From the NCBI RefSeq assembly GCF_000717335.1, contig NZ_JNYZ01000002.1:248001-312000 (forward strand): a stretch of DNA of 64,000 bases, read 5' to 3'. Positions 15,313-23,539 of this stretch are shown piece after piece. The DNA is from Amycolatopsis jejuensis (GTDB taxonomy: Bacteria; Actinomycetota; Actinomycetes; Mycobacteriales; Pseudonocardiaceae). The notes under the pieces were generated by a model. That model was not told the DNA's origin. It made no database searches and saw nothing but the letters and a program-made list of their open reading frames with translations. A program made the position numbers and the translations under genes. Each line of letters starts with the position of its first letter. Positions within the stretch are counted from its first letter, which is position 1.

Positions 15313-16466
15313 CCCTGGCGCTGGTCGGAGAAAAAGGTGCCCGGGAACGGTTTGCGGAGTTCCTGCGGGTCTACGCGTCCCTCAACACCCGCCTCGCGTA
15401 CGCGACCGACCTCGGCATTCCGCTCGACTGGGTACCCGGGTACGAACCGCCTGACCCGGGACGCCGCCGGGGCCGGGCGCGGCGGGCCGATCCGGGCGGG
15501 CTGGCGTGGCTGCCGTGGTGCCTGCGCAACGGGTTCACGTCGTTCGCGGACATCCGGGTCCAGCACGTCGAGCAGTGGCTGGACGAGCTGGCGCAAGCCG
15601 GGTACCGCGACGCGACGCGCGGCCGGATGTTGTCGGCGGTGTCGGCGTTCTACCGCAAGTACCTGCTGCGGGAAGGCTTGGCGGGGCACAATCCGGCCGC
15701 GCTCGTGGACCGGCGGGCCCAGCATCTCAACCGTCCGTCCGGGGTTCCGTCGCAGACGGCGCGCTGGTCGTTCGAGGCGTGCCGGGCGCTGTTGCTCGCG
15801 GCCTGGCTGTTGGTCGAGCACAGCCGCAATGGCCGCCGTGACCGGGCGATGGCCGAGATCCTGATCGGCACAGGCGTGCGGGCGGAGGAACTCGTCGGCG
15901 TGGATCTGGGGGACTACCGGCGGCCGTCCGCGGGCGGGGTCGGGGTGCTGCGGGTACACGGAAAGGGCGCGAAAGACCGGGAAGTCGCGCTGGCCGCGCC
16001 GGTGTCGGACGCGCTCGACGCCTACCTCGAGCACCGGGTCACGCCACCGGTTCCGGCTCTGCGCGGGCAGGTCAACGCTAAGGCGGAGCCGCTTTTCGTC
16101 ACCAGCACGGGTGCCCGAGTGCACGTCTCGCACGTGACAGCGTTGCTGCGCCGCCTCTGTAGCACGTTCTGCAGCCCGCCGAAGACCGCGCGGCTCCGGG
16201 AAGTGCTGGAGACCGCCGACGCGCGGTTCGTCGCAACGCACCTGGAACCGTTGTGCGGCAACATCCATCCGCATTCCGCACGCCATTCGTACGCGACACA
16301 CGCGATCGAGCGCGGGGTCCCGTCGCGTCAGGTACAGCGCGATCTCGGGCACGCGGCGTTGTCGACCACCGAGGGGTACCTCCACGACGAGAACGCGATC
16401 CGCGATTCGGCCGCGCACGAGCTGGCTCCGGCGCTGCACCGGGGATGGCTGGTCACGCCTCGATGA
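15309..16466 (+). CDS. Tyrosine-type site-specific recombinase
   Basis: A 385-residue tyrosine recombinase that cuts and rejoins DNA through a 3'-phosphotyrosine. Catalytic residues are all visible: Arg191 (GTGVRAEEL), Lys in HGKGAKDRE, His322 and Arg325 (HSARHSY), His348 (GHAAL) and Tyr357 (TTEGYLHDE). The N-terminal half holds the SAM-like core-binding domain (HVEQWLDELAQAGY, SAVSAFYRKYLLREGL). An insertion with two Cys (STFCSPPKTARLREVL) precedes the HxxR box. The GTG start overlaps the TetR stop, and the 3' end overlaps the convergent SprT-like gene by 14 bases. No attachment site or mobile-element cargo is seen nearby, so it may be a domesticated or Xer-like enzyme. Confidence 0.9.
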   Translation: MTLALVGEKGARERFAEFLRVYASLNTRLAYATDLGIPLDWVPGYEPPDPGRRRGRARRADPGGLAWLPWCLRNGFTSFADIRVQHVEQWLDELAQAGYRDATRGRMLSAVSAFYRKYLLREGLAGHNPAALVDRRAQHLNRPSGVPSQTARWSFEACRALLLAAWLLVEHSRNGRRDRAMAEILIGTGVRAEELVGVDLGDYRRPSAGGVGVLRVHGKGAKDREVALAAPVSDALDAYLEHRVTPPVPALRGQVNAKAEPLFVTSTGARVHVSHVTALLRRLCSTFCSPPKTARLREVLETADARFVATHLEPLCGNIHPHSARHSYATHAIERGVPSRQVQRDLGHAALSTTEGYLHDENAIRDSAAHELAPALHRGWLVTPR

Positions 16467-17190
16467 ACGGTTCCGAGCACAACGTGCAGGTGATGGGGCC
16501 GAGTTCGAGGCTGGAGCGGGCGGCGCGGATCCGCCGGGGTGGTTCGCAGCGGCAGATCGCCGCGACGTAGTTCGGGCCGCCGCGGTGTGCGCCACGGCCG
16601 TCGACCGGCGCGATGAACACGGGTGGCAGCGGCTCTTCTTGCTCGCCTTCCGGGTCGGGCAGTGCGGTCGAGCCGGTGGCGCGTCTGGCGACCTCCTGTT
16701 CGGTGTGCCGCCAGACGGTCAGCGCGGTTTCCAGGCGGGTGAGTTCGTCCTGGTACGACGTGATCGTCGCGGGGAGCGCGGTGGTGGCGGACCAGCCGAT
16801 CCGGTCGGCCTGGTCGGCGCGCAACCCGATCTCGGCGGCGAGGGCGGCGAAGCGTTTGTTGTGGTAGCGGCCGTCGCTGACGTCCACGATGTCGCGGGTG
16901 ACGGCGAGCCCGTGCGCGGCTTCGTGCAGGGTGGTGGACAGGATCTCGGCCGGGCTGCGCCGCAGGCCTTCCGCGCCGAGGAAGAACTCGGCCCGCGCGT
17001 CGACGCCGTCGCCGACGTGCCAGCGCGACCGGGCGAAGTGCCCGTGGATCTCGGTGGTGGTGCCCATCGTCCCGGACGCCAGCACGAGGATGGCTTCGGG
17101 AACGTCCGGGTGGCGACGGCGGACCTCGGCCCAGAGCTGTTCCATCGCGTGCATGACGCGGGTGGTCGGGCCGAGCCCGGTGGTCGTCAT
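16453..17190 (-). CDS. SprT-like zinc metallopeptidase-fold protein
   Basis: A 245-residue protein with a zincin HExxH motif, TTLHEAAHGLA (His89, Glu90, His93), in a SprT-like setting: an N-terminal MHAMEQLWAEVRRRHPDVPEA, then a strand before the HExxH helix, then DGRYHNKRFAALAAEIGL. SprT-like domains are cytoplasmic metalloproteases or zinc proteins, some acting on DNA-bound proteins. The C-terminal 50 residues have Cys pairs (ICRCEPPRRIR; ITCTLCSEPF), likely a zinc ribbon. The ATG at 17190 is chosen because the longer frame upstream runs into the next gene. It overlaps the recombinase gene tail-to-tail. Confidence 0.8.
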   Translation of the reverse strand: MTTTGLGPTTRVMHAMEQLWAEVRRRHPDVPEAILVLASGTMGTTTEIHGHFARSRWHVGDGVDARAEFFLGAEGLRRSPAEILSTTLHEAAHGLAVTRDIVDVSDGRYHNKRFAALAAEIGLRADQADRIGWSATTALPATITSYQDELTRLETALTVWRHTEQEVARRATGSTALPDPEGEQEEPLPPVFIAPVDGRGAHRGGPNYVAAICRCEPPRRIRAARSSLELGPITCTLCSEPFIEA

Positions 17191-17206
17191 ACGGCCATCT
17201 TGCCGC

Positions 17207-17896
17207 TTAAGCGGTAACGGTGGCGAGCCCGGTGAAGATCCGGTCGAGACCGGCGTCGAAGATGGTGTCCGGGTCGAGGTGGTCGGCATCGCGGACGGAC
17301 CGGGCGAGCGCGGGGTAGTGGCCGGTGGCGAACATCCGCTCCAGGTAGGGCCCGGACGCGCGTTGCCAGGCTTCCTCGTCGAGGCCGGTTTCGCGGGCGA
17401 GGCGGCGTTCGACGATCTCGCTGCGCACGGCGCCCGCGACGTAGGCGTGCACGGTGAAGACCGCGATCATGGCGTCGTTGAGCTCGGCCAGGTCGGCGGC
17501 CGCGGCGAGGGACGCCTCGAGGTACGCGAGCGCGTGCGGCCCGAGGCTGGGACGGCCGCCGAGCAGGTCGGCGAACCATTCGTGCCGCTGGGCCGCGGCA
17601 CGGCAGGCATGGGCGAGCGCGCGCAAAGCGGGTCGCCAGCCCGTGGCGGGATCGGGAAGGGGAATCTCGGCGTAGACGGCGTCGACCATCAGGTCGAGCA
17701 GTTCCTCCTTGGTGCCGAGGTAGCCGTAAAGCCGCATCGGACCGGCCCCGAGCGCGGCCGCGACTTTGCGCAGGGACACCGCTTCCAGCCCGCCGGAATC
17801 GGCGAGCGCACAGGCGGTTTCGACGATGTGGGCACGGCTGAGCGGCACGGGTGCCGCCCGCTCCGGCGGTTCCGGCCGCTCCCACACCAGGTCCAT
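17207..17896 (-). CDS. TetR-family regulator with tetracycline-repressor-type C-terminus
   Basis: A 229-residue repressor. The helix-turn-helix lies at about residues 19-65 (SRAHIVETACALADSGGLEAVSLRKVAAALGAGPMRLYGYLGTKEELLDLMVD), a form seen in regulators of the TetR_C (tetracycline repressor-like) class. The C-terminal half contains LGGRPSLGPHALAYLEASLAA, a segment common to that class. It is divergent from a TetX-like monooxygenase gene at 17980, with two GATACAGTGTATC boxes in between. The layout resembles a ligand-sensing repressor controlling a drug- or metabolite-oxidising enzyme. Confidence 0.9.
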   Translation of the reverse strand: MDLVWERPEPPERAAPVPLSRAHIVETACALADSGGLEAVSLRKVAAALGAGPMRLYGYLGTKEELLDLMVDAVYAEIPLPDPATGWRPALRALAHACRAAAQRHEWFADLLGGRPSLGPHALAYLEASLAAAADLAELNDAMIAVFTVHAYVAGAVRSEIVERRLARETGLDEEAWQRASGPYLERMFATGHYPALARSVRDADHLDPDTIFDAGLDRIFTGLATVTA

Positions 17897-17935
17897 GCAC
17901 GCTCCTTTTTCGGAGGACAGTACCGTCGCCGCTGC

Positions 17936-17966
17936 GATACAGTGTATCTATCTAATACAGTGTATC
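17936..17966. promoter_or_regulatory. Paired operator palindromes GATACAGTGTATC
   Basis: A perfect 13-bp palindrome (GATACA-G-TGTATC) sits at 17936-17948. A second copy, identical over ATACAGTGTATC, sits at 17955-17966. Their centres are 18 bases apart. The TATCTATCTAATAC sequence between and over them can serve as a -10 region, so a bound repressor would block the monooxygenase promoter. GGGGGAGG, the ribosome site of the gene at 17980, follows directly. Confidence 0.8.
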
Positions 17967-17979
17967 GAAGGGGGAGGTC

Positions 17980-19137
17980 ATGACGCGCATTGTCATTGCG
18001 GGCGGAGGTCTGGGCGGTCTCACGTGTGCGCGGGTGCTGCAGGTCCACGGCGTCGAGGCGGTGGTGTGTGAACGCGACGCGGGACCTGGTGCGCGCGTGC
18101 AGGGTGGAACGCTGGACCTGACGGTGGACGAGGGTCAGTGGGCGTTGCAGGAGGCGGGGCTGGCGGCCGGGTACCGGGCGATCGCCCGCCCGGAGGGGCA
18201 GGACATGGTCCTCTACGACGCCTCGGGAACGTTGCTGCGACGGGAAATCACGCCGGACACCGGGGACGCGCGATGGAGCCGCCCGGAGGCCGACCGGCCC
18301 GCATTGCGCAAGCTGCTGCTCGACGCGCTGGCGGCCGGGACTGTCCACTGGGGACACGCGGTAACGCGCGCGGAGCGGTCGGCCGACGGCCGGTACCGCG
18401 TCCACCTCGACGGCGGCGAGACGCTGGACTGCGATTTCCTGGTCGGCGCCGACGGGGCCCGATCGCGGGTCCGGCCACTGCTGACGCCGGCGGAACCCGT
18501 ACCTACCGGCGTGAACTCGGTCGAGCTGGTGATCCACGACGCGGACCGCGCGCATCCGGCGGCGTCGGCGCTGGTGGGGCGCGGCAGTTTCTCGGCGCTC
18601 GGGCAGCAGCGGGTGCTTTCGGCGCAGCGCAACGGCGACGGGACGATCCGGGTGCACCTGGCGCTGCGCGGTGCGGAGGATTGGGTGGAAACGTCGGGGA
18701 TCCCGTTCGGCGCACCGGATCGCGCCCGGGTCGCGTTGAAGGAGCTCTTCGCCGGGTGGGCGCCGGAGTTCGTGGCGCTGCTGGATGCCACGTCCGGACC
18801 GGTGACGCCGATGCGGCTGGCCGCGCTGCCGGTCGGGATCCGCTGGGACCACCAGCCGGGGGTGACGTTGATCGGGGACGCCGCGCATCTGATGTCGCCG
18901 TTCGCGGGCCAGGGCGCGAACCTGGCGATGCGGGATGGGGCGGAGCTGGCGTTGGTGCTGGCCAGGGGTGGGGAGGTGCGGGAGTTCGAGGAGGTGATGC
19001 TCGAGCGGGCGGCGGCTTCGGCACGGATGTCGGCGGAGAATCTGGAGCTGTTCCTGTCCGACGGGGCCGCGGAAGCGGTGCGGGATCTGTTCGCGTCGTT
19101 TGCCGGGGAGGCGGTGGTTGGCGACGACCGCCGGTGA
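17980..19137 (+). CDS. FAD-dependent monooxygenase (TetX-like)
   Basis: A 385-residue class A flavin monooxygenase. Motifs: IVIAGGGLGGLTCARVLQVHG (residues 4-24) for FAD, VGADGARSRVRPLL (about 150-163), and GVTLIGDAAHLMSPFAGQGANLAMRDGAELALVL (about 290-323). This last block, with its MSPFAGQGAN, is close to tetracycline-destructase and related antibiotic-oxidising enzymes. A strong GGGGGAGG ribosome site precedes the ATG. It is divergent from a TetR gene across paired operators, so expression is probably induced by the regulator's ligand, which may also be the enzyme's substrate. It differs from the 12472/13724 pair in sequence, so it is not a recent duplicate of them. Confidence 0.9.
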   Translation: MTRIVIAGGGLGGLTCARVLQVHGVEAVVCERDAGPGARVQGGTLDLTVDEGQWALQEAGLAAGYRAIARPEGQDMVLYDASGTLLRREITPDTGDARWSRPEADRPALRKLLLDALAAGTVHWGHAVTRAERSADGRYRVHLDGGETLDCDFLVGADGARSRVRPLLTPAEPVPTGVNSVELVIHDADRAHPAASALVGRGSFSALGQQRVLSAQRNGDGTIRVHLALRGAEDWVETSGIPFGAPDRARVALKELFAGWAPEFVALLDATSGPVTPMRLAALPVGIRWDHQPGVTLIGDAAHLMSPFAGQGANLAMRDGAELALVLARGGEVREFEEVMLERAAASARMSAENLELFLSDGAAEAVRDLFASFAGEAVVGDDRR

Positions 19138-19528
19138 TGATCGACGCGCCCTGGTTCGTGGTCCATGAGGTAGCGGGCAGGGCAGTATTGCGCCGAGTTT
19201 CGGCTGCCGTAGCTCCCCGATCTCCATCCGGCGGCGGTTCCGCCCGATCTCTTGCGTGATGCGGGTCGAAGGACTCGGGTTCCTCCCGTTGGTTCTGCTG
19301 GCCGTCGGGTCGGCTCTGTGGTGTGCAAGTCCGGGCGTCTTCCGCGCGGATCGCGGCCGGTGTGCTTGCCGGGTGGTAGCGCCGGACCGGGGGCGTCGGC
19401 GATCGCGCGATTCTCGTCGCGAGCCTTACCCGCCCGGCCGATGCCGCCGGGCCGGAGGACGGCGGCCGATCTGCTCACCGCTCCGTGCCACTGTCGCGAG
19501 CGGGGAAAGCCGACACCCGCGGCCGTGG
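19138..19528. other. Convergent gap with no recognisable feature
   Basis: These 391 bases lie between genes ending tail-to-tail at 19137 and 19529. I see no gene, no long tandem repeat and no clear terminator; short GC-rich self-complementary stretches are present but not distinctive. Confidence 0.5.
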
Positions 19529-20464
19529 TCAGGCTGGTTCGCGGAGGCGGTAGTGCTGCGGGCTCCGGCCGTACTCGCGTTTGAAGGCGGCGCTGAGCGC
19601 GAACGGGCTGCGGTAGCCGACTTGGCGGGCGATCGCGCCGAGGGTCGCGTCGGGGTGCTGGCGCAGGAGGTCGGCGGCGAGGGCGAGGCGCCAGGTCGCC
19701 AGGTAGGTCATCGGGGGTTCGCCGACGGCTTCGGTGAACCGGCGGGCCAGTGCGGCGCGGGACACGCCGGTCGCGGTGGCGAGGCCGGCGACGGTCCACG
19801 GGTGGTCCGGCTGGTCCTGCAGGAGCCGGAGTGCGTGCCCGGCCACCGGGTCGCCGTGGGCGCGGTACCAGGCGGGCGCGGCGGGGCGGTCGAGCCATTC
19901 GCGCAGGACGGTGACCAGCAGGAGGTCCAGCAGGCGGTCGAGGATGGCTTCCTGTCCGGGGACGTCGCGTTCGATTTCCGCGGCCAGCAGGCCGACGAGC
20001 GGGCTCGGCTCGGGTTCGGCGCGGAAGGTGACCACTGCCGGGACCGCGGCGAGCAGGCGGCGGGACACCTCGCCGACCGCCGGGTACGTACCGGTGAGCA
20101 GCACGGTCGGGCCGTCGGTGGCGGCGCCCCAGGTCCGGACGCCGAGGTCGGTCAGGTCGGTGAGGTGCCCGCCGTCCGGGGTGACGCACGCTTGGCCGGG
20201 GCGGATGATCGCCTGCGGCGGTGTGGCCGGATCGTCGGCGACCAGGTACGGCTCGGGTCCGCGGACGACGGCGACGTCGCCGGTGTCGAGCCGCGTCGCG
20301 GTACCGCTGTCGGGGACGAGCCACGCGTCACCGCGGACGACGGCGACCACGGTGAGCGGTGCCTCGTCCTCGATGCGCAGTGACCACGGCGGCTGCAGGA
20401 CGGAACGCAGCAGGAACGCGCCGTGCGCGCGGGGGCCTTCGAGCAACGCGGTGAGCGGGTCCAC
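19529..20464 (-). CDS. AraC-family transcriptional regulator (cupin_6 type)
   Basis: A 311-residue activator-type regulator. The N-terminal half is a cupin-like sensor domain (LRIEDEAPLTVVAVVRGDAWLV; DTGDVAVVRGPEPYLVAD). The last 100 residues contain two helix-turn-helix motifs: WTVAGLATATGVSRAALARRFTEAVGEPPMTYLATWRL, then LGAIARQVGYRSPFALSAAFKREYGRSPQHYR. The GTG at 20464 (VDPLTALLEGPRAHGAFLL) fits family N-termini; the longer upstream frame crosses the neighbouring gene. The hydrolase-like gene 20499-21344 is 34 bases upstream on the same strand, so the two may be one transcript. Confidence 0.9.
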   Translation of the reverse strand: MDPLTALLEGPRAHGAFLLRSVLQPPWSLRIEDEAPLTVVAVVRGDAWLVPDSGTATRLDTGDVAVVRGPEPYLVADDPATPPQAIIRPGQACVTPDGGHLTDLTDLGVRTWGAATDGPTVLLTGTYPAVGEVSRRLLAAVPAVVTFRAEPEPSPLVGLLAAEIERDVPGQEAILDRLLDLLLVTVLREWLDRPAAPAWYRAHGDPVAGHALRLLQDQPDHPWTVAGLATATGVSRAALARRFTEAVGEPPMTYLATWRLALAADLLRQHPDATLGAIARQVGYRSPFALSAAFKREYGRSPQHYRLREPA

Positions 20465-20498
20465 CGCCCGAGAGTAGCGCTGTGGCAAGGAAAAACGG

Positions 20499-21344
20499 TC
20501 ACGGTGCGAGCATCGCTGCGGCGACTTCGCCGGCGGCGGCGTCGGGAATCGCGCTTGCGGCTCCCTCGAGGACGAGCAGGCGTGCATCGGGGATTTCGCG
20601 GGCAAGCGCTTCGCCGTTGCCGACGGGGAAGAACACGTCGTGCCGTCCGTGCACGACGAGGGTCGGGATCGCGAGCTCGGGCAGCCGTTCCCGCCAGCGC
20701 GGCGTGCAGTCGAGCTTGGCGAAGACCATGCCGAGCTGGTTGGCCATCTGGACGTCGGCGGTGGTGCCGGGAGTGCGATCGAAGATGCGCGCGGCGATGG
20801 AGCGGGCGGCGTCCGGGTCATTCCCGAGGATTTCCGCACCGGCCGCGGCACGATCGGCAACGGCGGCGCGGTCCGACCACCGCGGCATCGGCAGGGCGAA
20901 GAGTTTCTTCATCGCGGACGGGTCATGGTCGGGCAGGTCCGCGTCGACCCGGCCAGGCGCGACGGGCCGCGTCGCCACGAGGGTGAGCCGGGAAAATGCG
21001 GTGGGATGATCGAGGGCGGCGACCTGCGCGACCATCCCGCCGACGCCGATGCCGGCCAGGTGCGCGGGCCGGGCGTCGAGTTCGCGGGCGAGCGCGGCGG
21101 CGTCGGCGGCCAGATCGCGGAGCGTGTAGCCCGGGGCGCTCGGGTCGATTGTGGTCGAGGTTCCGGCGTCGCGGAGGTCGTAGCGCACGACGTGCCGTCC
21201 GCCGCGGGCGAGTTCTTCACAGAGTGCGTCCGGCCACGAGAGCATGGTGGTGCCGCCGGCGAGCAGCACGAGGGGAGCAGCGGGGTCGCCGAAATGCTCG
21301 ACGCCGAGCTGCACGTCGTCGGAGATGCGGACTGGGGAGTTCAC
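20499..21344 (-). CDS. Alpha/beta-hydrolase fold protein lacking nucleophile and His
   Basis: A 281-residue alpha/beta-hydrolase homologue: LVLLAGGTTMLSWP near residue 25 (oxyanion strand), RYDLRDAGTST (about 54-64), and the elbow region HLAGIGVGGMVAQVAALDHP. The elbow is normally G-x-S-x-G, but residue 101 is Val, so the nucleophile is missing. The catalytic His near the C-terminus (normally EGAGHALP) is also replaced: EGAASAIP, Ser264. The acid in VVHGRHDVFFP remains. It is therefore probably not a hydrolase; it might bind a ligand. It is divergent from the DUF1772 gene and upstream of an AraC regulator. Confidence 0.85.
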   Translation of the reverse strand: MNSPVRISDDVQLGVEHFGDPAAPLVLLAGGTTMLSWPDALCEELARGGRHVVRYDLRDAGTSTTIDPSAPGYTLRDLAADAAALARELDARPAHLAGIGVGGMVAQVAALDHPTAFSRLTLVATRPVAPGRVDADLPDHDPSAMKKLFALPMPRWSDRAAVADRAAAGAEILGNDPDAARSIAARIFDRTPGTTADVQMANQLGMVFAKLDCTPRWRERLPELAIPTLVVHGRHDVFFPVGNGEALAREIPDARLLVLEGAASAIPDAAAGEVAAAMLAP

Positions 21345-21481
21345 GGGTTACCTCCAGGTGAGACGGTCACGCATGGTTTCGAGTGGATAAGCGATGGATC
21401 GTCTCGGGTTGAGCGGGTTGACTGGGTTTCCTTCGGATGGGATGCCGGATCGGATTCGGGATCGGGTGGAGGGCAGGGGCG

Positions 21482-21958
21482 ATGGGAATCTTTTCGGACG
21501 TGGTCCTGGTGGCGGCGGTGCTCGCGGCGGGCTTGATCGCGGGGTTGTTCTACGCGTACACGGTGTCGGTGATGCCGGGCCTGGCCCGCGCCGACGACCG
21601 CACGTTCGTGACCGCAATGCGCGGCATCAATATCGCGATCCTGAACGGCCGGTTCATGCTCTCCTTCCTGGGCGCACCGTTACTTGCCGTCGCCGCCGTC
21701 GTGCTGCATCTGGTCACGGACGGCGCGGGCGGGTTGCCGTGGCTGGTCGCGGGTGCCGTGCTGCTGGTGGCAATGCTGGTGGTGACGGGAGCGATCAACG
21801 TGCCGATGAACAACGCCCTCGACCAGGACACCGCCGACTTCACCACGCTGCGCACGAGGTTCGAGAAGCGGTGGGTGCGCTGGAACACCGCCCGGACGGT
21901 GCTGTGCACCGCCGGTTTCGGCTGCCTGGTGGGGGCACTGCTGACCAGGGCTGCCTGA
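21482..21958 (+). CDS. DUF1772 / anthrone oxygenase-family membrane protein
   Basis: A 158-residue membrane protein with four predicted helices: residues 5-27 (VVLVAAVLAAGLIAGLFYAYTVS), about 58-76, about 86-105, and about 136-154. The FYAYTVSVMPGL and AINVPMNNAL motifs are typical of the DUF1772 family, whose members include anthrone oxygenases and many uncharacterised integral membrane proteins. The ATG at 21482 has GGGCAGGGGC upstream. It is divergent from the inactive hydrolase-like gene. No pathway is evident. Confidence 0.85.
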   Translation: MGIFSDVVLVAAVLAAGLIAGLFYAYTVSVMPGLARADDRTFVTAMRGINIAILNGRFMLSFLGAPLLAVAAVVLHLVTDGAGGLPWLVAGAVLLVAMLVVTGAINVPMNNALDQDTADFTTLRTRFEKRWVRWNTARTVLCTAGFGCLVGALLTRAA

Positions 21959-22704
21959 CCGGCGCAACCTCGGCGGTGGGCGCGGGACGGTGGAGTGACC
22001 AACGGCCGCCCTGGGCACGCGCCCTCGGTAGGGCTGGCGACCCGGGTGCGACCAAGGCAGGCGCTGCAGTTGCGGGCCAACCCTGGACTCGACCGAGGTC
22101 GGACACTGCAGCAGCGAGCGATCGGGCGACCGTGGTCGAATCCTGCAGCAGCGGGCGGTCAACCAGGCGCGACCGGGTCAACCGGGTCAACCGGGGTCGA
22201 CCAGGCGCGACCGGGTCTACCGGGGTCGAACGCCGCCGTCGCGGGCGACCAAACCGGGGTCGAACGCCGCAGCAGCAACCACCGGGTCCGACGAAGGTCG
22301 AACGCCGCCACAGCGGCGACCAACCGGGTGCGACCGCCGTTGAACGATGCAGCAACCGGCGTTCAAAACTGCGTGCGACGAAGGCCGGACACCGCAACAA
22401 CCGGCGGCCGAACCCGGGCCCGAAGCCGTACCTAGGAGCACACCCAGGAGCACGCGGTCGCCCGCGCCGTAGCCGGGTCGCCAACGGGCGCCTCCTCCGG
22501 GCGCTCCTCCGACCGCCTTCAAGCGCGACCGAGCCCCATCGTGGTGACAGGCAACCAACCCGGGCCATCACCCGCGTTCCCCGCCACCGCTCGCCAGCCC
22601 AGCCCGCCAGCCCAGCCCGCCAGCCAAACCGCACTGCCACCCCGGACGCACTGCCACCCCGGACGCACTGCCGCACCGTCGCGCTGGCAAAGCCGGAGCG
22701 AGCG
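21959..22704. repeat. Convergent gap with degenerate GC-rich repeats
   Basis: A 746-base junction between genes ending at 21958 (+) and 22705 (-). The part from about 22000 to 22430 is made of degenerate repeats: GGTCGAACGCCGC occurs exactly at 22224-22236, 22258-22270 and 22296-22308, with related blocks (CCGGGTCAACCGGG, GACGAAGG) around. Later, GCCAGCCCAGCCCGCC and a duplicated CACCCCGGACGCACTGC occur at about 22590-22670. No convincing gene is present. Confidence 0.75.
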
Positions 22705-23193
22705 TCAGTCGGCCAGCCGGAAGCACAGGTCGGTGTCCCAGTTCCTCGCGTCGGGTTCCTCTCTTGGGTCGGTGCGGTACACCTCCAGCCGCGCGGTCCA
22801 GTGTTCTCCGTCGGACTTCGTGGTGCGATCCCAGCGCACTCCTTCCTTTTCGCCCCACGCGAGGAGGTCCGCGGTGGCCGCGAACAGCCCGTCGGGGGTG
22901 CCGCGGTGGGTGGCGATGGCGTACTTGCCGCCGGGTACGACGTCGTCGAAGTAGTCGCCGCCCAGGCGTGCCGGGGCGGCGACCGGTACGCCTGCCTCGA
23001 CGGTGATCGTCGCCATGCCCGGCGCGAGCACCAGGTAGCGCAGGAACGGCGCGTCCGCGGGCTGGATGCCGCGGCCGGCGAGCTCACCGATGATGGCGGC
23101 GATCCGGTGGGCCACTTCGGGCATCGTGTCGAACCGGATCGTGGCGCGGTAGCCGACGTACGGTTGCTCGGCTCTGTCCACAATGGATGGCAT
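22705..23193 (-). CDS. GyrI-like / effector-binding domain protein
   Basis: A 162-residue single-domain protein of the GyrI-like (AraC effector-binding) superfamily, which binds hydrophobic small molecules. Typical segments are YVGYRATIRFDTMPEVAHRIAAIIGELAGRGIQPADAPFLRYL (about 12-53), GGDYFDDVVPGGKYAIATHRG (about 78-98) and the C-terminal RLEVYRTDPREEP. It has no DNA-binding part. It is 25 bases downstream of the YCII gene and belongs to the sigma factor-hydrolase-YCII operon, in which it may sense or sequester a metabolite. Confidence 0.85.
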   Translation of the reverse strand: MPSIVDRAEQPYVGYRATIRFDTMPEVAHRIAAIIGELAGRGIQPADAPFLRYLVLAPGMATITVEAGVPVAAPARLGGDYFDDVVPGGKYAIATHRGTPDGLFAATADLLAWGEKEGVRWDRTTKSDGEHWTARLEVYRTDPREEPDARNWDTDLCFRLAD

Positions 23194-23218
23194 GACTTTC
23201 CTTTCGGGAGAAGGGGTT

Positions 23219-23539
23219 TCAGCCGAGCAGCGGCCGGACCTCGATGGTGCCGTACGTGGCGGCGGGGTGCCGGGAAGCGTGTTCCACAGCTTCGTCGAGA
23301 TCGGCGCATTCGAGCACGACGTAGCCGCCGATCTGGTCCTTCGTCTCGGCGAACGGCCCGTCGCTGAGGAGGACGTCGCCGTCGCGGACGCGCACGGTGG
23401 TGGCCGTGGAGGGCGGGTGCAGGCCGCCTCCGCCGATCAGGACGCCGCGTTCCAGCAGGTCCTCGGACCACCCTTCGCAGCCCGCGGTCTTCTGCTCCTC
23501 GGTGGGTTCGGGACCGGCGATCATCAGCAGGTAACGCAT
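23219..23539 (-). CDS. YCII-domain (DGPF) protein linked to ECF42-type sigma factor
   Basis: A 106-residue YCII/DGPF protein with the family motif DGPFAETKDQIGGYVVLEC (about residues 60-78). The start ATG overlaps the stop of the upstream hydrolase gene (ATGA at 23536-23539). DGPF proteins are the known genomic partners of the ECF42 group of sigma factors, and such a sigma factor gene lies two genes upstream. This makes it a likely target or modulator in that system. Confidence 0.9.
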   Translation of the reverse strand: MRYLLMIAGPEPTEEQKTAGCEGWSEDLLERGVLIGGGGLHPPSTATTVRVRDGDVLLSDGPFAETKDQIGGYVVLECADLDEAVEHASRHPAATYGTIEVRPLLG

